Assembly: GCA_009885515.1 (NCBI GenBank)
Contig: VFKO01000250.1
Location: 1-12,568 of the forward strand
Direction: 5' to 3'
Source of the DNA: Rhodobiaceae bacterium
GTDB lineage: Bacteria; Pseudomonadota; Alphaproteobacteria; Micropepsales; Micropepsaceae
Length of the DNA: 12,568 bases
Shown here: positions 6,145-12,568 of the stretch, in pieces
Layout: each line of letters starts with the position of its first letter
Numbering within the stretch: position 1 is the first letter of the stretch
The notes under the pieces: model-generated
Told to the model about the DNA's origin: nothing
The model's input: only the letters and a program-made list of their open reading frames with translations
The model's database searches: none
Translations under genes and position numbers: made by a program

Positions 6145-6474
6145 ATGACGAAGAAAAACGGTGATCGCGACGGGCAGGGATCCTCGACCGGTCTTGTCAC
6201 AAAGACGCGGCCCAAGACCAAAAAGCCAAGCCTTTACAAGGTGCTTATGCTAAACGACGACTACACGCCGATGGAGTTCGTCGTTCATGTGCTTGAGCGA
6301 TTTTTCAATAAGGGGCGCGAGGATGCAGAAGTCATTATGCTGGCGGTGCACCGGCAAGGGGTGGGCATTTGCGGGGTCTACACCTACGAAGTTGCAGAAA
6401 CCAAGGTTGCACAAGTTATCGATTTCGCCCGGCGGCATCAGCATCCATTACAGTGCACACTTGAAAAGGAATGA
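6145..6474 (+). CDS. clpS: ATP-dependent Clp protease adaptor ClpS
   Basis: A 109-residue ClpS. Residues 1-30 are a hydrophilic, flexible N-terminal extension, the part that enters the ClpA pore in studied homologues. The folded core starts with SLYKVLMLNDDYTPMEFVVHVLERFF. By comparison with E. coli ClpS, N37, D38 and H69 are the residues that hold the amino group of an N-degron, and M43 is the gatekeeper excluding beta-branched side chains. ClpS delivers proteins with N-terminal Phe, Leu, Tyr or Trp to ClpAP. It is 49 bp ahead of clpA on the same strand, the usual adaptor-unfoldase operon. The ribosome binding site is weak: AGGGAAG lies about 15 nt before the ATG. Confidence 0.95.
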   Translation: MTKKNGDRDGQGSSTGLVTKTRPKTKKPSLYKVLMLNDDYTPMEFVVHVLERFFNKGREDAEVIMLAVHRQGVGICGVYTYEVAETKVAQVIDFARRHQHPLQCTLEKE

Positions 6475-6523
6475 TAGACTAGTCCGGTACTAGGGGCGCG
6501 CACGTTTACGAAAGGCAGAGCGA

Positions 6524-8878
6524 GTGGCGAGTTTTTCTAAATCCCTTCAGAGTACGCTTCATCGTGCAATGGCGCTCGCAAATGAGCGCAATCACGAATA
6601 CGCGACGCTTGAGCATTTGCTCCTGTCCCTGATCGAAGACCAGGACGCCATCGCCGTGATGCGGGCGTGCAGCGTGGATGTCGATGCACTCAAGCGGACG
6701 CTTGCGTCCTATGTCGACACGGATTTGTCGACACTTGTCGTTGATGACGGCGAAGATGCCAAACCGACGGCGGGCTTTCAACGGGTTGTTCAGCGCGCGG
6801 TCATTCATGTTCAATCGTCGGGGCGCGAAGAGGTGACGGGCGCGAATATTCTTGTCGCCATTTTTGTAGAGCGCGAAAGTCATGCCGCCTATTTTCTGGG
6901 CGAGCAGAATATGACGCGCTACGATGCCGTCAGTTACATCAGTCACGGTATCGCCAAGCGCCCGGGGGCCACGGAGGCGCGGCCGGTTCGTGGTACGGAT
7001 GAAGAAGAAGACGGCGAGAAAGCGGTCAAGCAAGGCACCGAAGCGCTTGAAGCGTATTGCGTCAATCTCAATGCCAAGGCGCGGCAGGGCAAGATCGATC
7101 CCCTGATCGGGCGCGAGGCCGAAGTGGACCGCACCATCCAGATTCTTTGCCGCCGGCAAAAGAACAATCCTTTGCTGGTCGGCGATCCGGGCGTGGGCAA
7201 GACGGCGATTGCCGAAGGCCTGGCGCGCAAGATCATTAACAATGAAGTGCCCGAAGTTTTGCGCGACTGCACAATCTTTTCGCTGGACATGGGGTCTCTG
7301 ATTGCGGGGACACGCTATCGCGGTGATTTTGAAGAGCGTCTGAAGAATGTGCTGAAGGAGCTGGAGAACTTCAAGGGCGCGATTTTGTTCATCGATGAAA
7401 TTCATACGGTGATCGGCGCCGGGGCGACGAGCGGCGGGGCGATGGATGCGTCGAACCTGCTGAAGCCCGCCTTGCAATCGGGGACTTTGCGTTGTGTCGG
7501 TTCGACGACCTATAAGGAATTCCGCCAGCACTTCGAAAAAGATCGCGCCCTGGCGCGGCGCTTTCAAAAAATTGATGTGGGTGAGCCCTCCATTCCTGAT
7601 GCGATCAAGATTCTGAAGGGCCTGAAGCCGTATTACGAGAGCTATCACAAGGTGCGCTATACCAGCGAGGCGGTGAAGGCGGCGGTCGAGCTTTCGGCGA
7701 AGTACATCAATGACCGCAAGCTGCCCGACAAAGCGATTGACGTGATTGACGAGACCGGCGCGTCGCAGATGTTGCTGCCGGAAGGCAAGCGCAAGAAAGT
7801 GATCGGCGTCAAAGAGATCGAAGACGTGATCGCGCGGATGGCGCGCATACCACCGAAATCAGTATCGAAGAACGACGCGGAGTCACTGCGCGATCTTGAA
7901 ATGAACATGGGCCATGTGGTCTTTGGTCAGGCCGAAGCCATTACGGCGCTGACGGCGGCGATCAAGATGGCGCGGGCAGGTTTGCGCGATCCCGAGAAGC
8001 CGATCGGATGCTACTTGTTCTCAGGCCCCACGGGTGTCGGCAAAACGGAAGTCGCCAAGCAGCTGGCCAAAATCATGGGCGTTGAACTGCTACGCTTTGA
8101 CATGTCGGAGTATATGGAGCGCCATTCGGTGAGCCGCCTGATCGGCGCACCGCCAGGCTATGTGGGTTTTGACCAAGGCGGCCTGCTGACGGACGGTGTC
8201 GATCAGCATCCGCATTGCGTGTTGCTGCTGGATGAAATTGAGAAGGCGCATCCGGACCTCTTCAACATTCTGCTGCAGGTGATGGACCACGGCAAGTTGA
8301 CCGATCACAACGGCAAGAAGATCGACTTCCGCAATGTGGTGCTGATCATGACCACGAATGCGGGCGCCTCGGACGCGGCGAAAGAGTCTATTGGCTTCGG
8401 GCGTGGCAAGCGTGAGGGCGAGGATTCCGAAGCGATCAAACGGCTGTTCACGCCGGAGTTTCGCAACAGGCTTGATGCGGTGGTGCCGTTCAAGCCCTTA
8501 ACCGCTGAAACGGTTGGACGGGTGGTTGAGAAGTTTGTGCTGCAGCTTGAGGCGCAGCTGAGTGACCGCAATGTAACGTTCGAGCTGTCAGCGGAGGCGA
8601 CGCGTTGGCTGGCTGAGCGGGGCTACGACGAAGCTTTTGGGGCGCGACCGCTGGCACGGCTTATTCAGGATCAAATCAAGAAACCGCTGGCTGACGAAAT
8701 TCTGTTTGGCAGGCTCTTGCGCGGTGGCACCGTGCGGGTGTTGCTCAAGGACGACCAATCCGGCCTGACCTTCGACATCATCGAAGCGCCGCATTTGCCG
8801 GTCAAAGTGAAGACCAAGGGTGAAGACGCCGACAGTGACGAAGAATCCGAACCTCAAGAGCCCGAATTGGTGAAATGA
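6524..8878 (+). CDS. clpA: ATP-dependent Clp protease ATP-binding subunit ClpA
   Basis: A 784-residue Hsp100 unfoldase, slightly longer than the E. coli protein (about 758). The N-domain (about 1-145) begins SKSLQSTLHRAMALANERNHEYATLEHLLLSL and is the ClpS docking site. AAA+ domain 1 has Walker A GDPGVGKT at 220-227 and Walker B with D291-E292 (FIDEIHT). Domain 2 has Walker A GPTGVGKT at 501-508 and Walker B with D570-E571 (LLDEIEKAHPD). The IGF loop near residues 623-625 is the ClpP contact and separates ClpA from ClpB. The C-terminus ends in an acidic tail (EDADSDEESEPQEPE). It starts with GTG, with AAAGG 8 bases upstream. It unfolds substrates and feeds them to ClpP. The next gene overlaps its stop. 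Confidence 0.97.
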   Translation: MASFSKSLQSTLHRAMALANERNHEYATLEHLLLSLIEDQDAIAVMRACSVDVDALKRTLASYVDTDLSTLVVDDGEDAKPTAGFQRVVQRAVIHVQSSGREEVTGANILVAIFVERESHAAYFLGEQNMTRYDAVSYISHGIAKRPGATEARPVRGTDEEEDGEKAVKQGTEALEAYCVNLNAKARQGKIDPLIGREAEVDRTIQILCRRQKNNPLLVGDPGVGKTAIAEGLARKIINNEVPEVLRDCTIFSLDMGSLIAGTRYRGDFEERLKNVLKELENFKGAILFIDEIHTVIGAGATSGGAMDASNLLKPALQSGTLRCVGSTTYKEFRQHFEKDRALARRFQKIDVGEPSIPDAIKILKGLKPYYESYHKVRYTSEAVKAAVELSAKYINDRKLPDKAIDVIDETGASQMLLPEGKRKKVIGVKEIEDVIARMARIPPKSVSKNDAESLRDLEMNMGHVVFGQAEAITALTAAIKMARAGLRDPEKPIGCYLFSGPTGVGKTEVAKQLAKIMGVELLRFDMSEYMERHSVSRLIGAPPGYVGFDQGGLLTDGVDQHPHCVLLLDEIEKAHPDLFNILLQVMDHGKLTDHNGKKIDFRNVVLIMTTNAGASDAAKESIGFGRGKREGEDSEAIKRLFTPEFRNRLDAVVPFKPLTAETVGRVVEKFVLQLEAQLSDRNVTFELSAEATRWLAERGYDEAFGARPLARLIQDQIKKPLADEILFGRLLRGGTVRVLLKDDQSGLTFDIIEAPHLPVKVKTKGEDADSDEESEPQEPELVK

Positions 8879-9513
8879 CGCGGCTTTGTTTTATTGGTTT
8901 TGCATTTCTGCTTTTTGCCGGTCCGGTGTGGGCGGAAGAAGACATCAGTATTCGTGGAAATTTCCCGCAGTTGCTGGCTCGGGGTGAGACGACGCCGCAA
9001 ATGGCCAATCGCATTGCGGTGGCCTTGATCAGTCTCGACCGTCTGATCGCGCCGCCGTGCGGCAGGAAGCGGGTATTTCATTTCTCTGGCGCCGACTATG
9101 TCGATGCCGATGATTTGTCGGTGCGCGTCGACCCCGCGATGCCTGGTGTGTGGCGCTTCGTGATTTTGGGCAAAGGGTGTTGGGCGACGCGCGTTCACAA
9201 CGTCTTTGTTTATCCGCGCGGTACCCGGCCAGCAGAGATTCGCGCCGGCGCTCCGGGGCGCACGGTCGCGGGCTTCAAATATCAACAGCAAGCCATGCAG
9301 CTGGTATTTCGTGAGGCCAATGGTATTGCCATCAGATCGAATTGCGACGAGGCGGCGTACCTCACCGATACGGCGGTGACGAAGGTTCGCCGCCGCGGCC
9401 AGCCCTGGGAAGAAAACTGGTTGGCCACTGCCTGCGATATTACGCGCAAATTTCTGGTCATGTTTACACCGGACGGCGGCAAGATGCGGGTTGCAGTGGT
9501 GTTGAACGATTGA
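8875..9513 (+). CDS. Secreted protein of unknown function, translationally coupled to clpA
   Basis: A 212-residue protein not recognised as a known family. A clear signal peptide (residues 1-20, hydrophobic CFIGFAFLLFAGPVWA, likely cut after VWA) implies export to the periplasm. The mature part has four cysteines (C62, C102, C157, C187), enough for two disulfides, and looks beta-rich. The start codon shares ATGA with the clpA stop, so it should be translated by reinitiation after clpA. No ribosome binding site is needed or seen, apart from purines in the clpA tail. Why a periplasmic protein should be tied to a cytoplasmic unfoldase is unclear, and simple read-through organisation is possible. 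It ends 11 bp before the convergent NAD(P)-binding gene. Confidence 0.8.
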   Translation: MTRLCFIGFAFLLFAGPVWAEEDISIRGNFPQLLARGETTPQMANRIAVALISLDRLIAPPCGRKRVFHFSGADYVDADDLSVRVDPAMPGVWRFVILGKGCWATRVHNVFVYPRGTRPAEIRAGAPGRTVAGFKYQQQAMQLVFREANGIAIRSNCDEAAYLTDTAVTKVRRRGQPWEENWLATACDITRKFLVMFTPDGGKMRVAVVLND

Positions 9514-9527
9514 GCCCAGACGGCTCA
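9511..9527. terminator. Small hairpin spanning two convergent stop codons
   Basis: TGAGCC-CAGAC-GGCTCA at 9511-9527 is a perfect 6-bp stem with a 5-nt loop. Its two ends are the stop codons of the convergent genes at 8875-9513 and 9525-10157. There is no T tract on either side, so it is at best a weak bidirectional terminator. Confidence 0.35.
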
Positions 9528-10157
9528 GGAAATCAGCACCGGCGTTTCATGGATGTTGAGATTGTTGTGAATGCAGTCGCAAATGTAGTTGCCGACGTCG
9601 GCGCGGCTGATCGAGCCGTTGCGGTAGTCGGCAGGCTTCGACAAGACTTTTACATGGCCCCGTTTCTTGTGGTTGGTCAACGGGCCGGGACGCAGAATCG
9701 TCCAGTCTTTGTGGCTTTTCATGATGAGCGACTCAGCGCGGTCTTTGTCTTCGTAGTCCCGCTTCAACATAAGCGGATAGAAGATTTTTGTATGCAAGAA
9801 CCCGCCTTTTCCCTTGCTGTCGCCTGCGCCGATGCCACTCAGAAAAATCAATCGCTTCACGCCTTGCCGGTTCATCACGGTCAGGATGGTTGAGATGGCA
9901 TCGGAAAACACCGTCACAGTCTCGCGGCCAGTGGGGGCTGCCAAAGTGACAGCTACGGCGTCACAGTCTTTGATCGCTTGCTCAAGCAAGAGTTCATTGC
10001 GCGCGTCGCCTTTGTACCAGGCCAGCCGCGCGTCGGTGAGGCCCGATTGACCGGGGTTGCGCGCGACGGCTGTGACCGACCATCCGCGCACCAGGGCATC
10101 TTTGACGGTTTCCAGTCCACAACCTCTACTTGCGCCAATGACAGCGATTTTAGTCAT
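9525..10157 (-). CDS. NAD(P)-binding, SDR-like epimerase/reductase family protein
   Basis: A 210-residue protein with an N-terminal Rossmann fold. The dinucleotide-binding motif is VIGASRGCGLETV (G8, G12, G14), followed by an acidic/basic cofactor region (AVARNPGQ). Later pieces (DAVAVTLAAPTG, VKRLIFLSGIGAG, DWTILRPGPLTN, ISRADVGNYICDCI) match the NAD(P)H-binding atypical SDR group related to NmrA and YwnB-like proteins. There is no obvious classical YxxxK catalytic pair, so the protein may bind cofactor without a typical reductase reaction. The substrate is unknown. The ATG at 10157 is preferred to the GTG at 10160. It begins 11 bp after the HIT gene stop and is the last gene of the minus-strand cluster. 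Confidence 0.8.
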   Translation of the reverse strand: MTKIAVIGASRGCGLETVKDALVRGWSVTAVARNPGQSGLTDARLAWYKGDARNELLLEQAIKDCDAVAVTLAAPTGRETVTVFSDAISTILTVMNRQGVKRLIFLSGIGAGDSKGKGGFLHTKIFYPLMLKRDYEDKDRAESLIMKSHKDWTILRPGPLTNHKKRGHVKVLSKPADYRNGSISRADVGNYICDCIHNNLNIHETPVLIS

Positions 10158-10168
10158 CACTTAAGGCC

Positions 10169-10588
10169 CTATTGCAATGTGGCTGATATTTTGGCGGCCA
10201 GGGATTTCAACTTGTCGAAGTCAGCTTTGTCGCGCGCGTGCAGGTTCAGGTCAATGCCGCTCGAGCGCGGAATAATGTGAAAGTGGATATGAAATACGCT
10301 TTGACCCGCAGCTGCGCCATTCAATTGTGCCAGTAATATTCCGGGCGACTTGGTTACTTGCTTGACGGCTGCTGCCACTTTTTGTGTTGTGGTGATCAAG
10401 GCGGCAGCGCTGTCGGGGCTCAAGTCAAAGATGGTTTCAGCGCGCTCCTTCGGGATGACCAAGGTGTGGCCTTCGGCCTGAGGCATGATGTCCAGGAAAG
10501 CGATGGTAGAGTTGTCTTCGTAAACCTTGAAACACGGCGCCTCACCGCGAATGATCTTGGCGAAGATGTTGTTGGGATCGTAGGCCAT
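10169..10588 (-). CDS. HIT family nucleotide-binding protein
   Basis: A 139-residue histidine-triad protein. The catalytic motif is QSVFHIHFHIIPR, with triad histidines H100, H102 and H104 preceded by LNGAAAGQ. The N-terminal IFAKIIRGEAPCFKVYED and FLDIMPQAEGHTLVIPK are typical of the Hint/HinT branch. These proteins are dimeric hydrolases of nucleoside phosphoramidates and acyl-adenylates in the cytoplasm. The start is only 4 bp after the stop of the upstream acyltransferase gene, and the NAD(P)-binding gene follows at 11 bp, so all three are probably co-transcribed. Confidence 0.93.
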   Translation of the reverse strand: MAYDPNNIFAKIIRGEAPCFKVYEDNSTIAFLDIMPQAEGHTLVIPKERAETIFDLSPDSAAALITTTQKVAAAVKQVTKSPGILLAQLNGAAAGQSVFHIHFHIIPRSSGIDLNLHARDKADFDKLKSLAAKISATLQ

Positions 10589-10592
10589 GGTG

Positions 10593-11747
10593 TTACTCCG
10601 ACTTCTTGAAGGGGGAATGCTCGCTCAATTCCCCGATTGCTTCGCCGACTGCGCGGCGTTCTTCCTTGAGGTAGTGGGCGACGGCATCGCGCAGACCGGG
10701 ATGGGCGATCCAGTGGGACGAGTATGTGCGTACGGGCAGGTAGCCACGCGCCAGCTTGTGTTCGCCCTGGGCGCCAGCCTCAACGGTTTTCAGACCTCTT
10801 GAAATCGCGAATTCAATCGCCTGATAGTAGCACAATTCGAAATGCAGGAAGGGGTGGTGCTCGATGGCACCCCAATTGCGGCCATAGAGCGTATCTGATC
10901 CGATGAAGTTGAGCGCGCCTGCGATAGTGCGGCCATCGCGTTTGGCCATGATCAGCAAAATGTTGTGCGCCATGCTCCGCGATATCAGGCTGAAAAATTC
11001 GCGCGTGAGATAGGGCGAGCCCCATTTGCGCGAGCCGGTGTCGGTGTAGAAGTCGAAGAAGGCGTCCCAATGGGCCTCTCTCAAATCGCTGCCGGTCAAG
11101 AGTTCGATCTCGATACCGGCGCAAAGGGCTTCTTTGCGTTCGCGGCGAAGGTTCTTGCGTTTGATTGAGGACAATGCGGCGAGAAACCCGTCGAAGCTTT
11201 GGTAGTTCTCATTGTGCCAGTGAAATTGCTGATCGTGGCGGGATAGGAAACCGAGCCTGGCCAGGCTTTCGGCTTCGTCCTGGTTTTGAAAGGTAACGTG
11301 TACGGATGAAAGCTGGAGCTTTTGCGTAAAGGCCATGATCGCCTGAGCGAGAGCCGCTCGCATGCCGGCGTTCGCGCCGGTCAAAAGGCGAGGGCCGGTG
11401 GCGGGCGTGAACGGCACCGTGACCTGAAGCTTGGGGTAATATTCTCCACCTGCACGTTCGAAGGCTTGCGCCCAACCGTGATCGAAGACGTATTCGCCAT
11501 AGGAATGGCTTTTGATGTAAATCGGCGCGGCACCGGCGAGTGCGCCTTGGTGTTCCAATAAAAGATGGGCGGGTTGCCAACCGGATGGTCTTGCCGCCGA
11601 TCCGCTTTGCTCAAGCGCCGAAAGGAAGGCGTGCGAGACGAACGGGTTGAACGGCGCACCATGCGGGTTTGCCAGCGCATCCCAGGCCGCGGGCGCAATC
11701 TGCGAAATCGACTCGATCAATCGCGCGGTTGGCTGGAGCGTTGTCAA
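10593..11747 (-). CDS. DUF482/FemAB-like GNAT-fold acyltransferase
   Basis: A 384-residue protein of the DUF482 (FemAB-related, peptidogalycan biosynthesis-like) family. Recognisable segments are NPFVSHAFLSALEQSGSA near residue 34, the basic SIKRKNLRRERKEAL in the middle, and the C-terminal YYQAIEFAISRGLKTVEAGAQGEHKLARGYLPVRTYSSHW. The fold is a double GNAT domain. The substrate is not established, and aminoacyl transfer or another acylation is inferred from FemAB. The assigned start is TTG at 11747 with no visible ribosome binding site. The upstream frame stays open to about 11820 but without ATG or GTG, and the 84-bp repeat ends only 10 bp upstream. The native start or leader may have been altered by that repeat. 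It heads the acyltransferase-HIT-NAD(P)-binding cluster. Confidence 0.85.
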   Translation of the reverse strand: MTTLQPTARLIESISQIAPAAWDALANPHGAPFNPFVSHAFLSALEQSGSAARPSGWQPAHLLLEHQGALAGAAPIYIKSHSYGEYVFDHGWAQAFERAGGEYYPKLQVTVPFTPATGPRLLTGANAGMRAALAQAIMAFTQKLQLSSVHVTFQNQDEAESLARLGFLSRHDQQFHWHNENYQSFDGFLAALSSIKRKNLRRERKEALCAGIEIELLTGSDLREAHWDAFFDFYTDTGSRKWGSPYLTREFFSLISRSMAHNILLIMAKRDGRTIAGALNFIGSDTLYGRNWGAIEHHPFLHFELCYYQAIEFAISRGLKTVEAGAQGEHKLARGYLPVRTYSSHWIAHPGLRDAVAHYLKEERRAVGEAIGELSEHSPFKKSE

Positions 11748-11757
11748 AGTAGTATTG

Positions 11758-11841
11758 CACCGCGAAGACGCGAAGGAGTCACAGAGAGAAACAGGAAAGA
11801 ACGCTTCGCGCCCAATAACTTATCTTCGCGTCTTCGCGGTG
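11758..11841. repeat. 84-bp element with perfect 18-bp terminal inverted repeats
   Basis: CACCGCGAAGACGCGAAG at 11758-11775 is the exact reverse complement of 11824-11841. Each arm contains its own small palindrome (CGCG-AAGA-CGCG) and a tandem CGCGAAG pair; a partial copy, CTTCGCG, lies in the spacer at 11804-11810. The arms resemble the CGCGAAGACGCGAAG intergenic repeats common in proteobacterial genomes, in the style of REP elements or MITEs. No target duplication is evident. It sits between ridA and the acyltransferase gene, 19 bp past the ridA stop and 10 bp before the acyltransferase start. Confidence 0.8.
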
Positions 11842-11860
11842 AAAATATCAGTGTCACAAC

Positions 11861-12328
11861 TCAATCAATTTCGAAAATGGCTTCCACCTCGACCGCCACG
11901 TTTCGCGGCAGGGAGCCGGCGCCGACGGCGGCGCGGGCGTGTTTTCCCTGTTCACCGAAGACCTGGACGATCGTGTCGGAAGCGCCGTTGACGACTTCGG
12001 GGTGTTGGGCAAAGCCCGGTACGGCGTTGACGAAACCGGTGAGTTTCAGGCAGCGTTTGACGCGGTCGAGATTTCCGGCACAGGCTTCGCGGACCTGGGC
12101 TATGATGTTCAAGGCGCAAAGCCTGGCTGCGGCTTGACCTTGTTCGACGGTGAAGTCTTTTCCGACCTGGCCCACATACTCCAAGCCGTTCGGACCCAAG
12201 GTCACCTGGCCCGAGACAAACACCAGGTTGCCGCTGACGACGAAGGGCACATAATTTGCGACCGGCGCGACGGCTTTGGGTAGAGTAATTCCAAGATCTT
12301 TCAGGTGCGCGTCGATGCGTCCGGTCAT
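11861..12328 (-). CDS. RidA family protein (YjgF/YER057c/UK114), reactive imine deaminase-like
   Basis: A 155-residue RidA-family protein. Segments MTGRIDAHLKDLGITLPKAVAPVANYVPFVVSGNLVFVSGQ and HARAAVGAGSLPRNVAVEVEAIFEID are typical of a longer subgroup common in alphaproteobacteria. R132 and E149 align by eye with E. coli RidA R105 and E120, which hold the carboxylate and water in imine hydrolysis. So deaminase activity is plausible, though some subgroups differ in substrate. The ATG at 12328 is chosen because AAGGGA lies about 8 bases upstream. The frame continues open upstream to 12478, but that part is not RidA-like. It is divergent from the agmatine deiminase gene, 94 bp away. Confidence 0.92.
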   Translation of the reverse strand: MTGRIDAHLKDLGITLPKAVAPVANYVPFVVSGNLVFVSGQVTLGPNGLEYVGQVGKDFTVEQGQAAARLCALNIIAQVREACAGNLDRVKRCLKLTGFVNAVPGFAQHPEVVNGASDTIVQVFGEQGKHARAAVGAGSLPRNVAVEVEAIFEID

Positions 12329-12422
12329 GATGCAGTCCCTTTGCGAATTCCGGTTGGCCATGCAAGAAACGTGAACCTCGCAAATTGCCAAGACCCTTGC
12401 AACTGACGGATAGTGAGATTCG

Positions 12423-12568
12423 ATGACAAAACGACTTGATGCCGATGATCGCTGCCCGGTGCGTGACGGTTTGTACATGCCGGCGGAATGGGCACCCCAC
12501 GCGCGGACCTGGATGGCGTGGCCGTGCCGGTTGGAACCGTGGGGATCGGCCGAGGGTCTGTTGCGGGC
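12423..12568 (+). CDS. Agmatine deiminase / peptidyl-arginine deiminase family (5' part only)
   Basis: The first 48 codons of a gene that runs off the right edge. Residues 19-48, MPAEWAPHARTWMAWPCRLEPW and following, are the hallmark N-terminus of bacterial agmatine deiminases and other PF04371 proteins. These convert agmatine to N-carbamoylputrescine in putrescine synthesis or agmatine use. The catalytic Cys and His lie outside the window. The ATG at 12423 has only a weak GTGAGA-like sequence upstream, and an alternative start at the in-frame ATG of residue 19 is less likely. It is divergent from ridA. Confidence 0.85.
   Translation, partial: MTKRLDADDRCPVRDGLYMPAEWAPHARTWMAWPCRLEPWGSAEGLLR

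Noticed and set aside
6506..7648. Long open frame (380 codons) on the minus strand opposite clpA
   Set aside because: It is entirely antisense to the strongly recognised N-domain and first AAA+ domain of ClpA; its composition reflects the codon bias of the other strand.
12329..12478. N-terminal extension of RidA
   Set aside because: The 50 extra residues are not RidA-like and cross the divergent agmatine deiminase start; ATG 12328 has a good ribosome binding site.

Overview
This looks like ordinary chromosome from an alphaproteobacterium. The G+C content is fairly high. The window holds a MipZ-type division ATPase, a D,D-carboxypeptidase with a C-terminal SPOR domain, a phasin gene behind PhaR-like operators, and a clpS-clpA pair. 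No tRNA, rRNA, CRISPR array, phage gene or transposase was found. Genus cannot be named from the sequence alone.

Layout, left to right. (1) 1-241: the decayed N-terminal remnant of a GNAT acetyltransferase, followed by a CPBP-family membrane protease gene (251-1069, +). (2) A convergent secreted DUF2785 protein (1094-2002, -). (3) A 431-bp gap (2003-2433) with a good sigma70-like promoter and a 53-bp perfect inverted repeat built from GGACA/TGTCC words. (4) mipZ (2434-3228, +), whose stop codon overlaps that of a convergent D-alanyl-D-alanine carboxypeptidase (3225-4637, -). (5) A 424-bp gap (4638-5061) with a possible 81-aa ORF and a promoter bracketed by three TGC-N3/4-GCA elements, ahead of a phasin gene (5062-5529, +). 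(6) A DUF1499 gene (5620-6039, +) between two hairpin terminators. (7) clpS, clpA and a short secreted protein of unknown function whose start overlaps the clpA stop (6145-9513, +). (8) A minus-strand cluster read right to left: ridA (12328-11861), an 84-bp element with perfect 18-bp inverted ends, a DUF482/FemAB-like acyltransferase, a HIT protein and an NAD(P)-binding protein (11747-9525). (9) The 5' end of a divergent agmatine deiminase gene at the right edge (12423-12568).

How the genes work together. mipZ and the SPOR-domain carboxypeptidase both relate to division: MipZ positions FtsZ, and SPOR domains take septal enzymes to denuded peptidoglycan. clpS and clpA form the N-degron adaptor and unfoldase pair for ClpP (clpP is not in the window). 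The phasin belongs to polyhydroxyalkanoate granule metabolism, and its upstream elements suggest control by PhaR. RidA and agmatine deiminase share a divergent intergenic region, but a functional link is not shown.

No clearly new multi-gene system is visible. The points most worth following are the paired PhaR-like operators, the inverted repeat upstream of mipZ, the 84-bp inverted-repeat element abutting the acyltransferase start, and the uncharacterised secreted protein coupled to clpA.
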